A stretch of DNA of 64,000 bases from an uncultured Desulfobacter sp. (GCF_963665355.1 NZ_OY762229.1:3534001-3598000); one strand, 5' to 3'; positions 16,492 through 27,900 are shown, counted from the stretch's first letter. Program-made: numbers and translations. The notes: generated by a model not told the origin, from the letters alone.

Positions 16492-19400
16492 TCAATGATC
16501 TGATGCTGCAATGCCGGTCGCGAAATCCTGCAGATCGCTTTTGAGTTTTAAAAACTGTTTATCAATTTCCGGTAAAAGTTGTTCAAGGGTTTTTAGGTCC
16601 AGGGCTTTGCCCGCCTGCTCCATTTTCAGGGCGGTTTCCCGGAACGCTGCCGCCGCCATATACCCGGATGCACCCTTTATTTTATGGGCCTGGGCCCCGC
16701 CTTTTTGGGCCTGGCCTTTTTTGATCAGTTCGGTGAGAATCCGGATCTGGCCGGGCATGTCATCAAGGAAGGTGCTGATAGCGGTTAAGATCAGTTGCCG
16801 GTCATCCATGAGATTTCGCATCAGTTCAACCGGATCAAAGGTGGCTGAATCGTAAGCCTCCTTTTTTTCAGGCTCTTCTTTTTCCGGGTTTGGAGGCGGC
16901 AGACTTCTGTCCCGGCTTTGAGCGTGATTGAGCCACTTTTCAATTTTTTCAGCCAAAAGAGTGTGATCCACCGGTTTGCTGATATAATCATTCATCCCTG
17001 CATTCAGACATATTTCCCGGTCACCGGCCATGGCATTGGCTGTCATGGCGATCACCGGTATATCAGGGTTCATTACTTTGGACGATCTGTTTCGGATCAT
17101 CCGGGTGGCCCCAAGTCCGTCCAGTTCCGGCATCTGCAGATCCATCAGCACCAGGTCGTATGGAATTTTTTCAAGGGAATGGACGGCCTCAATACCGTTT
17201 GCCACGGCGTCCACATAATATCCGAGTTTTTCCAGAATACTCCTGGCAACGGTTTGGTTTGTGACATTGTCTTCCGCCAGCAGAATCCTCACATGGGACT
17301 GTTTTATTTCACCGGGCAGGTTTTCCATGGTGCCGCTTTTATTTTTGCCGGTCGGTTTCCCCCAGAGAACGGCGGCCAGGGTCACAGCAAGTTCCGAGTA
17401 ACGCATGGGTTTTGTAAGGCAAGCTGAAAAACCTGCTGATTCAAAAGGTCGTACATCCCCACCCCGGCCTATGGGTGTCATTATTATCAGCTTAATGTCC
17501 GCCCCGAAGGGCTCTTTTTTGATGGCCATGCCAAGCTCGTTCCCGTTCATTTCAGGCATCTGCATATCCAGTATGGCAAGGTCATAAAGCATATTTTCCC
17601 GGGCAGCGCCTTCTATTTTTTCCAGGGCGGTTTTACCATCTGCGGCTTCAGACACGTCCGCCCCCATACCGGATAGATGTTGCATCAATATTTCCCGGTT
17701 GGTTTGATTATCATCAACGATCAAGATACGGGAATTTTTCAGTTGGCCCGGCACAATGGTCAGCTCATGGCCTGTTGCAGAGACAGGCTGCTTTTTAAAT
17801 TGGGCCGTAAACCAGAACAGGCTGCCGGCCTGGGGACTGCCCTGGGGAGTATTTCCCCAAACCGGTGAGATAACGCCGATATCTCCGCCCATCATCCGGG
17901 CCAGTTTTTTGGATATGGCAAGGCCGAGTCCCGTGCCCCCGTATTTGCGTGTAATGGAGGCATCCACCTGGGTAAACTGTTCAAACAGAAGATCCTGCTT
18001 GTCAGGCGCAATTCCCACACCGGTGTCTTTTACGGAAAAGTATATGAGAACATCTTCCTGGGTTTCATGTTTGACCTGGGCCTTGATCACCACCTCACCG
18101 GCCGTTGTGAATTTAATGGCATTGCCGGTCAGATTGGTCAGAATCTGGCGAAGGCGGCCCGGATCACCCTGGAGCAGTCCCGGTACATCGGGCGAGGCCG
18201 CGCAGATCAACTCCAGATCTTTTTCATGGGCTTTTAGGGCCATCATCCGGGAAAAGTCATCTAAGAAGGACGGAAGGTCAAAATCCAGGCTTTCCATATC
18301 CAGTTTTCCGGCTTCAATTTTTGAAAAATCCAGAATATCGTTGATCAGGGTCAAAAGTGCCTCTGCGCTGGCCTTGACAGTGCTGGTGAAAAGGTGTTGC
18401 TCCTCGGTCAGATCTGTATCCAGCAGCAGACCGGTCATACCGATAATACCGTTCATGGGTGTTCTGATTTCATGGCTCATATTGGCCAGAAACTGGCTTT
18501 TTGCCCGGGTGGCCATCTCGGCCCTGGCGGTCTGGTTTTTCAGATCGTCATTGGCGGTCATTAATTTGTTTTGGGCCTTTTGAAGTTCCGCATTGGCCCT
18601 TTCGGTTTCCATCAAAGAGTGCTGCAGTGTTTCCCTGGCCTGTTTGTTCTCGGTGATATCCGTATGGGTGCCGAACATCATCAGAGGTCTGCCGTCATCG
18701 GTTCTGGAAATTACCCGGCCTTTATTCTGCACCCAGACCCAGTGTCCATTTTTATGCTTCATCCTGCATTCTGCATCGTAAAGTGCCAGCTTCCCTGAAA
18801 AATGACGTTCCAAAAGAGTTTCTGTCTTTTTCAAATCGTCCGGGTGCGCCAGGCGCATCCAGGTGTCAATGGAAACAGGTGTCAGCTCTTCAAGGCTGTA
18901 ACCGCATATCCGGGCCCACTGCTCGTTAAATACGGTTTCCCCGGTTTGAACATTCCACTCCCAGGTTCCGACATCGGTTCCGGTAATCACGTTGGCCAGG
19001 CGCTCACGCTCTTTGGAGACCTGCATCTGGGCATTGATATAATCGGTCTGGTCAAACATATATCCGTGGATCTGGACAACCTTTCCGTTGTCGTCCCGGA
19101 GCAGGCGGGTGAAATCATAGAACCATCGGTAGTCGCCGCTGCGGGTGCGAAGCCTGTAGCTTTGCTCAAAATTCAGGGTGCCGTCTTCAATATATTCTGC
19201 CAGCTCTGTGACCGCCTGGGTCAGGTCCTCGGGGTGTACCAGCTCCGAGTATCTGAAAGAAGCGTCCATCATCTGCTTCGGCGAATACCCCAGGATCTGG
19301 GTGACATTTTTGGACACAAAGGTCACGGGCCAGAAACGTTCAGGCGACCGGGAAATGGTGATCACCGGTCCTGCCGTAAAAAGATCTCGCTCTTCACGAA

Positions 19401-21810
19401 GGGCACCTTCAGCTTTCTGCTGTTCGGTAATATCCACAAATGTTTCCAAAAGAGCCGGCTGGCCGTTGTAGATAAACGGACGGACGGTTTTGATGATGGG
19501 AATTGATCTGCCGGCTGTATTTATAAGTTTTCGCCGGCTGTTGTCCATGGTCTGCCCAAGGTCCGTAACCGGGCAACCGCCTTTCTCGGCCGGGCAGATA
19601 TATCGCATGCATTTATGCCCGACGATGATATCCTGATCCTCTCCGATTAGTTTTGCTGCTGCGGGATTGACGTAACGGATGACATGATCTGTCCGGGTGA
19701 TGATCACGACTCCTGCATCCAGGCGTTCAAGAATCTCCCGCTGCCGGGATTCTGCTTCCATCAAAGAGGCCTGGGTTTGGGCCAGTGCTTTGATGCTGTC
19801 ATCCGCCATCTCTGCGATGGCCTTAAATTCATGGAAAGTATAGTCGGCGGCATTGATATCATGGCCTGCAATGGCGTTCTGGAGCAGAGCCAGTTCTTTA
19901 TCAATAGTTGTGGTCAAACGGCGGGAGGCCAGGCTTAAAAGAAGAATTACGCTTAATGTCAGACTGAAAATGATTAAAAGTTCCACAATAAATTTGTTGC
20001 GCAGTTGTTTTCCAAAAAAGTGAATCTGCTTTTCAATATCATCCAGGTAGAGTCCGCTCCCAACCACCCAGCCCCATTCATTGATTTTTCTTGCAAATGA
20101 AAGTTTGGACACCCCGCGGCCGAGGCTGGGCTTGTTCCATTCGTACTGGACAAATCCGCCGCCGGATTTCTCAGCAGCAATGATGAGGGTCTGTACCACT
20201 TTTATTCCGTTGGGATCAGTGGAGTCCCAAAGCTGTTTTCCCTCCAGTTCCGGCTGGACCCGGTTAAGCAGCACCATCCCCTTATCCGTAAAAACAAAAA
20301 TATATCCCTCACCCTGGGCATAAACGTAGGATTTCAGACCCTTAATTATTTGTGTTTTAATCTCTTCAACGTCAGCACCTTTTTGGCCCAGGCGCTGATG
20401 CTCGTAGTGAATATAGTCCATGGCCCGGTCCACCATGGTCCGGATCAGATCCTTTCGTTCCCTGAAAATACTTTGACGAATCTGCTCCATCTCATCTTTG
20501 GCGCCAAACCAGGACTGGACGGTCAGGCCCGTCACCAGAACAATGCTCAGAAGAATAAGTGCCTGGCGCAGATTGCTGCGAAACAGATCCGGCATAGACC
20601 GGGAGAAAGAGAGGTCTGTCTTTGAAAACAGCCTGGCCAGACTGTACACCGCCAGAGTAAAAAGCAACAATCCCAGGCCGGCGGCAATGGCGAGGGGCCA
20701 TGTTTTTGAATCCGGCCGGTTGCGGATTTGGGTCTGCCTGGGCAGCAGATCCGGATTTAAACCATGGGCGAAAAGCGTGTCCCACTGGAAAATCGGGGCA
20801 TTGGGGCTGTGGGTGACCACAGGGGGGATTCTTTTGTGCTGCAGGATATCAAGGGCAAGCTCGCCGGCCGTTTGTCCCTGGTCCCGGGAACTGGCCAGCA
20901 TGCCGCCCACAATGCCGTGGCCAAGGTAAAAATCCCACATGCCGTATACCGGGGCAGACGTGGCCTGGGATACGATCTCTGCCGCCGCCTCATAGCTGTA
21001 GTACATATTATTCTTATCCCTGTTGAACAGTACCAGAAGAACCGCGTTGTTCGGAGAAACCGCTGCCAGATCCCGCTGAAGTTCAACCGTGGATAATCCG
21101 CTGAGCCACACCGGCGTAAAGCCGAAACTATCTGTCGTCAGAACCACTTCCACCTCTTTTCCGACGGCTGCGGCGGTGGGGGTCGTCCCGGTAACAATGT
21201 AAAGCTTTTCTGCGTCGGGCTGGAGCAGGCGGATCAACTGGATGGTCCGGATGGGGTCGGTCTTTTCCACCACACCGGTGGTGCGGTGCTCAAGTCCGTC
21301 AAGCAGGGCGGGTGTAAAGTTGTTGATGCCGCAGAAAACAACCGGTACATCGGGGAAAAGAGTTTGCCTGTGCCTTTGAAGAAAAGTCAGGGCATTGTTA
21401 TCGGAAAGAATCAGCAAATCAATGGGAATAGTTTTGTATTTCCAGTTCAGATATTCAAGAAAATGAGAGTCTGCCGCCTCCAGGGGGTGACGTTTGCTGT
21501 CCAGGTACTCGCTGTAAATTTCACCGGGCGTATTTTTGAGCACTTCCCGGATGCCAGCCTCAATATTGTCGGTCCAGGAGAAGCCTCTGTGGTAGGAATG
21601 CAGTATTAATACCTGTTTTGAAGTAACGGCAGGTCCAGTGCCCATATCAGCGGCTGTGGCAATACCGGTAAGAAGAAGGGAAAACAAAGCACAACATGCA
21701 ATCAAAAAACCGGCAAACAGATGCACTGAAAAGGGTTGCATGAAACATTTCAAGCAATATGAAAATTTGAATTTCATCTTAGGTACCAGAGGCATCTTCA
21801 TTCTTTCCAT
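16492..21810 (-). CDS. Giant membrane hybrid kinase: ABC-type binding domain, Cache, 3xPAS, HisKA, HATPase, 2xREC, HPt
   Basis: About 1772 residues from the ATG at 21810 (a TTG at 21825 is in frame). A signal segment ends near ATAA. A periplasmic ABC_sub_bind-type domain follows at about 45-370 (QVLILHSYHRGFSWTDNI, then ILSDNNALTF and PVVFCGINNF). Membrane helices lie near 380-400 and 425-445. A Cache sensor lies at about 450-610 (GEGYIFVFTDKG, NEWGWVVGSGLY), then another helix near 620-640. Three PAS domains follow at about 690-1070. His1113 is in [11 protein letters not shown]; the ATPase domain has DTGVGIAP and [10 protein letters not shown]. Two receivers keep their acceptor Asp (ILDMQMP, LMDLQMP), and the HPt motif is AHKIKG. 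Two different extracytoplasmic sensors in one chain is unusual. It lies between a PAS hybrid kinase gene and the receiver-HPt gene. Confidence 0.92.
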   Translation of the reverse strand: MERMKMPLVPKMKFKFSYCLKCFMQPFSVHLFAGFLIACCALFSLLLTGIATAADMGTGPAVTSKQVLILHSYHRGFSWTDNIEAGIREVLKNTPGEIYSEYLDSKRHPLEAADSHFLEYLNWKYKTIPIDLLILSDNNALTFLQRHRQTLFPDVPVVFCGINNFTPALLDGLEHRTTGVVEKTDPIRTIQLIRLLQPDAEKLYIVTGTTPTAAAVGKEVEVVLTTDSFGFTPVWLSGLSTVELQRDLAAVSPNNAVLLVLFNRDKNNMYYSYEAAAEIVSQATSAPVYGMWDFYLGHGIVGGMLASSRDQGQTAGELALDILQHKRIPPVVTHSPNAPIFQWDTLFAHGLNPDLLPRQTQIRNRPDSKTWPLAIAAGLGLLLFTLAVYSLARLFSKTDLSFSRSMPDLFRSNLRQALILLSIVLVTGLTVQSWFGAKDEMEQIRQSIFRERKDLIRTMVDRAMDYIHYEHQRLGQKGADVEEIKTQIIKGLKSYVYAQGEGYIFVFTDKGMVLLNRVQPELEGKQLWDSTDPNGIKVVQTLIIAAEKSGGGFVQYEWNKPSLGRGVSKLSFARKINEWGWVVGSGLYLDDIEKQIHFFGKQLRNKFIVELLIIFSLTLSVILLLSLASRRLTTTIDKELALLQNAIAGHDINAADYTFHEFKAIAEMADDSIKALAQTQASLMEAESRQREILERLDAGVVIITRTDHVIRYVNPAAAKLIGEDQDIIVGHKCMRYICPAEKGGCPVTDLGQTMDNSRRKLINTAGRSIPIIKTVRPFIYNGQPALLETFVDITEQQKAEGALREERDLFTAGPVITISRSPERFWPVTFVSKNVTQILGYSPKQMMDASFRYSELVHPEDLTQAVTELAEYIEDGTLNFEQSYRLRTRSGDYRWFYDFTRLLRDDNGKVVQIHGYMFDQTDYINAQMQVSKERERLANVITGTDVGTWEWNVQTGETVFNEQWARICGYSLEELTPVSIDTWMRLAHPDDLKKTETLLERHFSGKLALYDAECRMKHKNGHWVWVQNKGRVISRTDDGRPLMMFGTHTDITENKQARETLQHSLMETERANAELQKAQNKLMTANDDLKNQTARAEMATRAKSQFLANMSHEIRTPMNGIIGMTGLLLDTDLTEEQHLFTSTVKASAEALLTLINDILDFSKIEAGKLDMESLDFDLPSFLDDFSRMMALKAHEKDLELICAASPDVPGLLQGDPGRLRQILTNLTGNAIKFTTAGEVVIKAQVKHETQEDVLIYFSVKDTGVGIAPDKQDLLFEQFTQVDASITRKYGGTGLGLAISKKLARMMGGDIGVISPVWGNTPQGSPQAGSLFWFTAQFKKQPVSATGHELTIVPGQLKNSRILIVDDNQTNREILMQHLSGMGADVSEAADGKTALEKIEGAARENMLYDLAILDMQMPEMNGNELGMAIKKEPFGADIKLIIMTPIGRGGDVRPFESAGFSACLTKPMRYSELAVTLAAVLWGKPTGKNKSGTMENLPGEIKQSHVRILLAEDNVTNQTVARSILEKLGYYVDAVANGIEAVHSLEKIPYDLVLMDLQMPELDGLGATRMIRNRSSKVMNPDIPVIAMTANAMAGDREICLNAGMNDYISKPVDHTLLAEKIEKWLNHAQSRDRSLPPPNPEKEEPEKKEAYDSATFDPVELMRNLMDDRQLILTAISTFLDDMPGQIRILTELIKKGQAQKGGAQAHKIKGASGYMAAAAFRETALKMEQAGKALDLKTLEQLLPEIDKQFLKLKSDLQDFATGIAASDH

Positions 21811-21900
21811 TAGGTCCGACTTCAATTTCAGCTTATAACCGTTTTGCCGGGTTTAGGTTTGCCGACGATACACCGGATAGCCGGCAGTGGCCCGAAACAA

Positions 21901-24129
21901 TCATGACAAAATTTTTCCAAGTATATCTTTAAGAGCCTTTTTAGTATATGGCTTCTGGAGAAAATGAACACCATCTTCCAATATCCCCTGGGGTGAAAAA
22001 GCATCTGTTGTATACCCGGACACAAAAAGACAGCGAATGCCGGGGTATTCAAGGAGAAGTTTGTCTGCCAGCTCGTGGCCGTTCATTTCAGGCATGATGA
22101 CATCCGTCATCAGCAGCTGGATTTGATCCGGGTGATCCGCGGCAAGCGTTAGGGCTTCCTTGGGAGAATCCGTGGCCAGTACCGTGTACCCCATCTGTTC
22201 CAGGATTTTACGCCCCAGCTCAAGAAGTGGTTTCTCATCCTCCACAAGAAGAATGGTCGCATCGCCTTGAAGGGCCACGGCCGTATCAACGTCCTTCACG
22301 GATGGGAGAATCGCGTCCCGGTACTCAGGCAGATAAATTTTGAAAACAGTTCCTTTGCCTGGTTCGCTGTACACATGGATGCAGCCGTTGTTCTGTTTGA
22401 CGATACCATAAACGGTGGATAGTCCCAGGCCCGTTCCCTTTGTTCCTTCTTTGGTTGTGAAAAAAGGTTCGAAAATGTTGTCCAATATGGACGGTTCCAT
22501 GCCGCAGCCGTTGTCTTTGACCGAAAGGGTGACGTAATCCCCCACAACTACATCCGAATGTTGCCGGCAAAAGGTTTCGTCAATAAAAATATGTCCGGTT
22601 GCAATGGAGATCTGCCCGGTACCGGTTATCGCATCCCGGGCGTTAAGACACAGGTTCACCAGTATCTGATCCATCTGGGTGGGATCTATATTCACCATTC
22701 CGATATCTTCGTCCGGTAAGAAATTTAAATCAATATCCTCCCTGAGCAGGCGTTTGAGCATATTCATCATATCCTGGATCTTTTTGTTCAAATCCATGAC
22801 TTCAGGCAAAACACTCTGGCGACTGGCAAAGGCAAGGAGCTGCCCGGTCAGACCGGCAGAGCGGTTGGCCGCGGCACTGATGGCAATGAGTCTTTCATAA
22901 TTGGGGTCCTTGGGTGTCACAGTTTTCAGCATCATGTCTGTATAGCCCAGAATGATGTTGAGCATATTGTTAAAATCATGGGCAACCCCTTCGGCCAGCC
23001 TTCCCACGGACTCAAGTTTCTGGGAGTGTACCAGTTGGGCTTCCAGCTGTTTTCTTTCTGCTTCGGCCTGTTTCTGCTGGGAAATATCCAGGGCCATCCC
23101 CTCAATGTATACAAGTTTGCCGTCATCGTCCCGGACGGGCCTGGAGTACAATGCCAGCCAGGCACTGTTCCCTTCAGCAGTTCGAAACTGGGTGTGAAAA
23201 TTTGTCACCTTTTTCTGTGTTTTTATTTGCCTGATAAATTCTTCTCTGCGGTCTGGATCCACGTAAAGTTGTTCTCCGATGTTGGATACGGACTGGACCA
23301 GGGCCTGGGGAGACTGGTAGCCAAGCATTTTGGCCATTGCCGGATTGACGGCAACCAGATGGCCGTCCTCGGTGGACTGGAATATGCCCTCCACCGCATT
23401 TTCAAAAATCGTCCGATATTTTTTTTCTGCATTTTGAGTTTCAATCATCTGGGCGTTCAGTGTATCGCGCATATCCCTGAGGATGCCGATCAGGGGTTGA
23501 AATTCACGATATGGGATCTGGTATCCGGGCTCAATGTCATCCCCCGATGCATAGGCAGCGGATATGGCGTCTAAGCGGCGAAAAAGATTTCCTAAAACAG
23601 CTTTAAAAAACAGAGCTGTTGCCATGGTCAAGGAAAAAATAATAATCAGAAGTATGCCGAGGCCTGAAAAAAATATCTTATGATTGCGGTGGATCAGGCC
23701 TTGTGTGGTAAAGGATATGTCAATATGACCCACAAGCCGGCCTGTATGGAAGATATCACTTGATTTACGGATAACAGGCGCACTTCGATGCCGGGAATAA
23801 CTAAAAAACACGGTTTGAAGGTTATCCCGGATCTCAATATATTCAAACAATTCGTCATTGGCATAGGCCTGGGCAATTTTTTTGATATTTTCACGGTCCA
23901 TATTCCACAAAGGAATTTCAAGGACGTCATCTATTGATGACATAAAATCATCTGCCTTTTTTTCCAGAAGCCGGTACTCGCTTTGGGACATGGTCACATA
24001 AAAGATTCCGGCAATAACCAGTGCCACCCCGGTCACCGTCAGGGTCAAAAGCAATGTCAGGGTGCCGGTAAGGGACCTTTGTGGTAATGTGCCCCTCAAT
24101 GAAGGGCTCTGCCCGGTTTGTTCCGCCAT
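21901..24129 (-). CDS. Membrane hybrid histidine kinase: TM-sensor-TM-PAS-HisKA-HATPase-REC
   Basis: 742 residues. Two membrane helices (about 24-46 and 155-178) bracket a periplasmic sensor of about 110 residues that I do not recognise. Then come a PAS domain (about 240-355), His384 in GVAHDFNNML, an ATPase domain with DNGCGMEP and KGTGLGLS, and a C-terminal receiver (Asp in LMTDVIMPEMNG; LQKPY). The AHDFNN box matches that of the kinase at 12545-15094. It lies 25 bp downstream of a free periplasmic binding protein, which could be its ligand carrier. No separate regulator follows directly, so the C-terminal receiver must hand phosphate to an HPt, such as the one at 15637-16464. Confidence 0.92.
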   Translation of the reverse strand: MAEQTGQSPSLRGTLPQRSLTGTLTLLLTLTVTGVALVIAGIFYVTMSQSEYRLLEKKADDFMSSIDDVLEIPLWNMDRENIKKIAQAYANDELFEYIEIRDNLQTVFFSYSRHRSAPVIRKSSDIFHTGRLVGHIDISFTTQGLIHRNHKIFFSGLGILLIIIFSLTMATALFFKAVLGNLFRRLDAISAAYASGDDIEPGYQIPYREFQPLIGILRDMRDTLNAQMIETQNAEKKYRTIFENAVEGIFQSTEDGHLVAVNPAMAKMLGYQSPQALVQSVSNIGEQLYVDPDRREEFIRQIKTQKKVTNFHTQFRTAEGNSAWLALYSRPVRDDDGKLVYIEGMALDISQQKQAEAERKQLEAQLVHSQKLESVGRLAEGVAHDFNNMLNIILGYTDMMLKTVTPKDPNYERLIAISAAANRSAGLTGQLLAFASRQSVLPEVMDLNKKIQDMMNMLKRLLREDIDLNFLPDEDIGMVNIDPTQMDQILVNLCLNARDAITGTGQISIATGHIFIDETFCRQHSDVVVGDYVTLSVKDNGCGMEPSILDNIFEPFFTTKEGTKGTGLGLSTVYGIVKQNNGCIHVYSEPGKGTVFKIYLPEYRDAILPSVKDVDTAVALQGDATILLVEDEKPLLELGRKILEQMGYTVLATDSPKEALTLAADHPDQIQLLMTDVIMPEMNGHELADKLLLEYPGIRCLFVSGYTTDAFSPQGILEDGVHFLQKPYTKKALKDILGKILS

Positions 24130-24154
24130 AGGTTTTTATTCCCTTGATATCTAT

Positions 24155-24925
24155 TTAATAATATGGGGGATACGTTTTCATGAGCCTGGCTATTTCACCG
24201 GATTTTTTCATCTGTATAAGCGCCTGGTCAAATTCAGCTTTGAACACTTTAAGTACAGCTTGTTTCTGTTTGGAAAAACCGTAGTAACAATAGTTGACTG
24301 AAAGTTCCGGAAGAATAACCGTGGGATACTCATTTTCACGAAGACCAAGGCGCTGAAAAGCTTTGTAGGCTTCTCTTTTCTGGGTGGGAACAAGGTCAAC
24401 CCGTCCGGAGATCAGTTTTAAAAAACAAAGATCAAGGTTTGGGGCATAATCAATGGTCAATTGGGACTTTTCCTTTTCAAAGGCTTCTCCCAGGCTCCAT
24501 CCCCGGACTTTCCCAATGTGCAGATTTTCAATGGATTCAAAAGTACCATCCCATGTAGTATGGCTGCCGGGCCTGATAAAAAAAAATGATTTATCTTCAA
24601 AAAAAGGAATTTCTGAAAAGTCCATCCATGTCTCCCTTTCCGGGGTTTTGAAAGGGACAAGGAGTACATCTGCTTCGCCTGTTTTGACCAAAGCCTGGGC
24701 CCTGGCCCAGGGATACATCTCAAAGGTCGGGGTATGGCCCAGGCGCTTGCAGATAATTCGGACAATGTCGATGCTGATGCCGCCAAGGCTTTTATCCGGC
24801 AGTTCTTCGGACAAAACGGGGAAATTACTGCCTACGAACAGATAGTTTGCAGCGTTCACACCAGAGGCCCACAGCAGGATTATGAGAAACAGGAAACATG
24901 CTGCTTTTTTGGGGGATATATTCAT
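24155..24925 (-). CDS. Periplasmic SBP_bac_3-family binding protein
   Basis: A 256-residue secreted protein. A signal peptide (about 1-25, ending VNAAN) precedes a family-3 solute-binding domain (about 27-255) with KSLGGISIDIVRIICKRLG, then YPWARAQALVKTGEADVLL and a typical C-terminal SGEIARLMKTY. AGGTGA precedes the ATG. No transporter permease or ATPase gene is nearby, and the gene lies between two sensor kinases, with gaps of 40 bp before it and 25 bp after it. It is more likely a ligand receptor for signalling than part of an uptake system, though an ABC transporter elsewhere is possible. The ligand cannot be read from the sequence. Confidence 0.88.
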   Translation of the reverse strand: MNISPKKAACFLFLIILLWASGVNAANYLFVGSNFPVLSEELPDKSLGGISIDIVRIICKRLGHTPTFEMYPWARAQALVKTGEADVLLVPFKTPERETWMDFSEIPFFEDKSFFFIRPGSHTTWDGTFESIENLHIGKVRGWSLGEAFEKEKSQLTIDYAPNLDLCFLKLISGRVDLVPTQKREAYKAFQRLGLRENEYPTVILPELSVNYCYYGFSKQKQAVLKVFKAEFDQALIQMKKSGEIARLMKTYPPYY

Positions 24926-24965
24926 GATTTCACCTTTTCATAATTATCAAACAGGCTCTAAAATG

Positions 24966-27900
24966 TTAGGAATCCATAAAGTATTCCGGGTTACGTACCC
25001 TGATCTCATCAAGCGTAGACAAGGCATCTGGAAAATCAAAATTTTCAATCTGATGCTTCAAATCCGCCACCTCTTCACTGCCGATAGATGTTTCCATGGT
25101 GGCGGAAAGCTGTTCCCAGATTTTATACGCTCTCATATCGTTTTGCTTTAAAAATTCAAGCAACTGACCCAGCATTGATTTGATGTGGGCCGGATCAACA
25201 ATATCCGGAGCAGCGGAAAAAGAGGTTTGCATGGCCTGAATTTCCCCGCACACTGCCGTTAGTTCCTGCTTTAAAGCACCAAGGCACTCATTGAGTGCCT
25301 GCGATCCGGCGTTGTTGCGCACAAGGGTCTCGCAGGAGGCTGCAATGGCCTGCAGTTCAAGCATACCAAGGGTACCTGCCGAGCTTTTCAGGGAATGAGC
25401 CATAATACGTGCCGACTCCATATCCTTATCCTGAAGTGCATTTTCAATGCGTGTGGCAAAATCTGCCTGCTGCACAAGAAATTTGTTGAGCATTTTTTGA
25501 TAGCTCTCTTTTTTCTTCACATATTTTAAGCCGGTGGCCTGATCAATATGGCTGGGAACATGATTGTGAACAGACGCTCCTTTTTCCGGATGCGAATTCC
25601 CAAGCAGGGCCGTCTCAAGAATTGGATCTTCTATCCCGTCACTGCCGGGGATCCATCGGGACAGGACCGCATGCAGTTGCCCGGGCTCAAAGGGTTTTGC
25701 AACAAAGCCGTTCATACCCGTCTCCAGGCAGCGCCGGCGGTCTTCTTCAAATACATTGGCGGTTAACGCCACAATGGGAACGCGTGTCCCGTTGGGCATG
25801 GTTCTAATTTTCTGAGTGGCTTCCAGGCCGTCCATGACCGGCATCTGCATGTCCATCAGAATCAGGTCGTATTGATGGGCATCAACTTTTTTGCAGGCTG
25901 CACGTCCGTTAAAGGCCGTATCCACAGACAGTCCAAACTGTTCAAGAATATCTTTGGCCACCTCCTGGTTGATTTCATTGTCTTCTACCAGCAGGATCCG
26001 GGCGTTTTCCCGCAGTTTTGTCAGCTTTTCGCCGATTTCAACTTTGAGGTCTGCGGGGTCGCCGATTTTCAATTCTGCGGTAAACCAGAATGTGCTGCCC
26101 TTTCCCAGTTCGCTGTCAACGCCTGCGTCTCCGCCCATCATGCGCGCCAGCTGCCTGGAGATGGCCAACCCCAAGCCTGTACCGCCATATTTGCGGGTTG
26201 TCATGGAATCTGCCTGTACAAATGAATCAAACACTGTGTTTTTCTGCACATCACTGATGCCGATACCTGTATCCTGGACTTCAAAGCGCAATTTTACGGC
26301 CCGGGAATTTTTTTGAACAACAATGGCATTCAACGTGATCCGGCCTTGTTCGGTAAACTTCACGGAATTGGCAAGATAGTTGACCAGTATCTGCCGAAGG
26401 CGCAGGGGGTCTCCGATCACAGGCAGCTTATCCAGTTCAGGATTATTATTTACGACCAGCTGAAGTCCTTTATGGGAAATGGGGTCCTGTATCATGCTGC
26501 AGACATTATCAATGACGGCGGACGTTAAAAAAGTGGTGTTTTCCAATATTAAAGCCTCCTGTTCGATCTTTGACAGATCCAGTATGTCATTGATGATCCC
26601 CAGCAGATGTTTTCCGGAGCGGATGATTTTGAAAAGCATTTCCTGGGGCTCCGTATCACTGATCTGCCCGCGGACCAGGTGGGCAAACCCGATAATGGCA
26701 TTCATCGGGGTCCTGATTTCATGGCTCATATTGGCAAGGAATGTGCTTTTTGCCCGGTTGGCGGCTTCGGCCTGGAGTTTGGCGGTCTCAAGTTCCTGGG
26801 TCCTTGATTTCACCAGTTCTTCAAGGTGACGGCGATGGTCGTTCAGCTCCCTTTCGATCTGTTTCTTTTCGGTGATGTCCTCTTTAATCGCGACAAAATG
26901 GGTCACCTTTCCCCCTTTGTCACGCAACGGTGTAATGACAGTAGATTCAAAGTATTTTTCACCGTTTTTACGCATGTTTATAAATTCGCCGCTCCATGGC
27001 CTTCCCTGCTTCAGTGTGCCCCACAATTGAGCATATGTTTCTTTAGATGTTTCGCCGGATTTAAGAATGCGCGGATTTTTTCCAATCACATCATCCCTGG
27101 AATATCCGGTGATCTCTGTGAATCGATGATTGACGTAATCGATAATGCTGTTCCGGTCGGTTATGACAACGGCATTGGCACTTTGTTCCACGGCCAGGGA
27201 TAATTTGCTTAGGTGTTCTTCGTTCCGGGTCCTGACCGTAATATCATGGCCAATGCCCAGAACGCCGATGGTCTCATTTTTATCATTCTTCAGGGGGGTT
27301 TTGATGGTTTCCAGAAGTTCCTGGTGGCCGTCCGAGGCGTATGTTATCCACTCTTCGTTCATGGTTGCCTGGCCTGCCTGCATAGCGGCCCTGTCCCTTT
27401 GCCTGAACGCGTCTGCAACCTCTTTATCAAGGAAATCATAGTCGGTTTTCCCCACGATCTTTTCGGTCTTTTCCCCGAAGAACGCTTCAAAACGTCGATT
27501 GCAGAAAAGATAAACCCCGTTATTGTCTTTGAGCCAGACAAGGTCCGGAATGGCTTCCACAAGGGTTTTGAGCTGCAGGCGCTGTTCTTCCAGGGACGCT
27601 GCGATCTGCTTTTTCTCTGTGATATCCCTGGCGATTTTTGATGCAGCCCATACAACCCCGTCTTTATCGTATATGGGAGAGATGGTCACGGATACATCAA
27701 TGATGGCCCCGTCCTTGCGTAGCCGCCGGGTTTCAAAATGGTCGATATTGATTCCCTGTTTTATTTTTTCACGAATTTGCTGTTCCTGGCCCCACAGATC
27801 GTGGGGAAACAGCTGTTTAATAGGTCTTCCGATGATTTCATCCGCCTTAAACCCGAAAATTTTTTCCGCCCCCCGGTTCCAGCTTAAAACCGTACCGTAT

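Noticed and set aside
17756-18583. 275-codon plus-strand frame opposite the giant kinase
   Set aside because: Antisense shadow of the ATPase and HisKA domains; Ser/Arg/Pro-rich with no signature.
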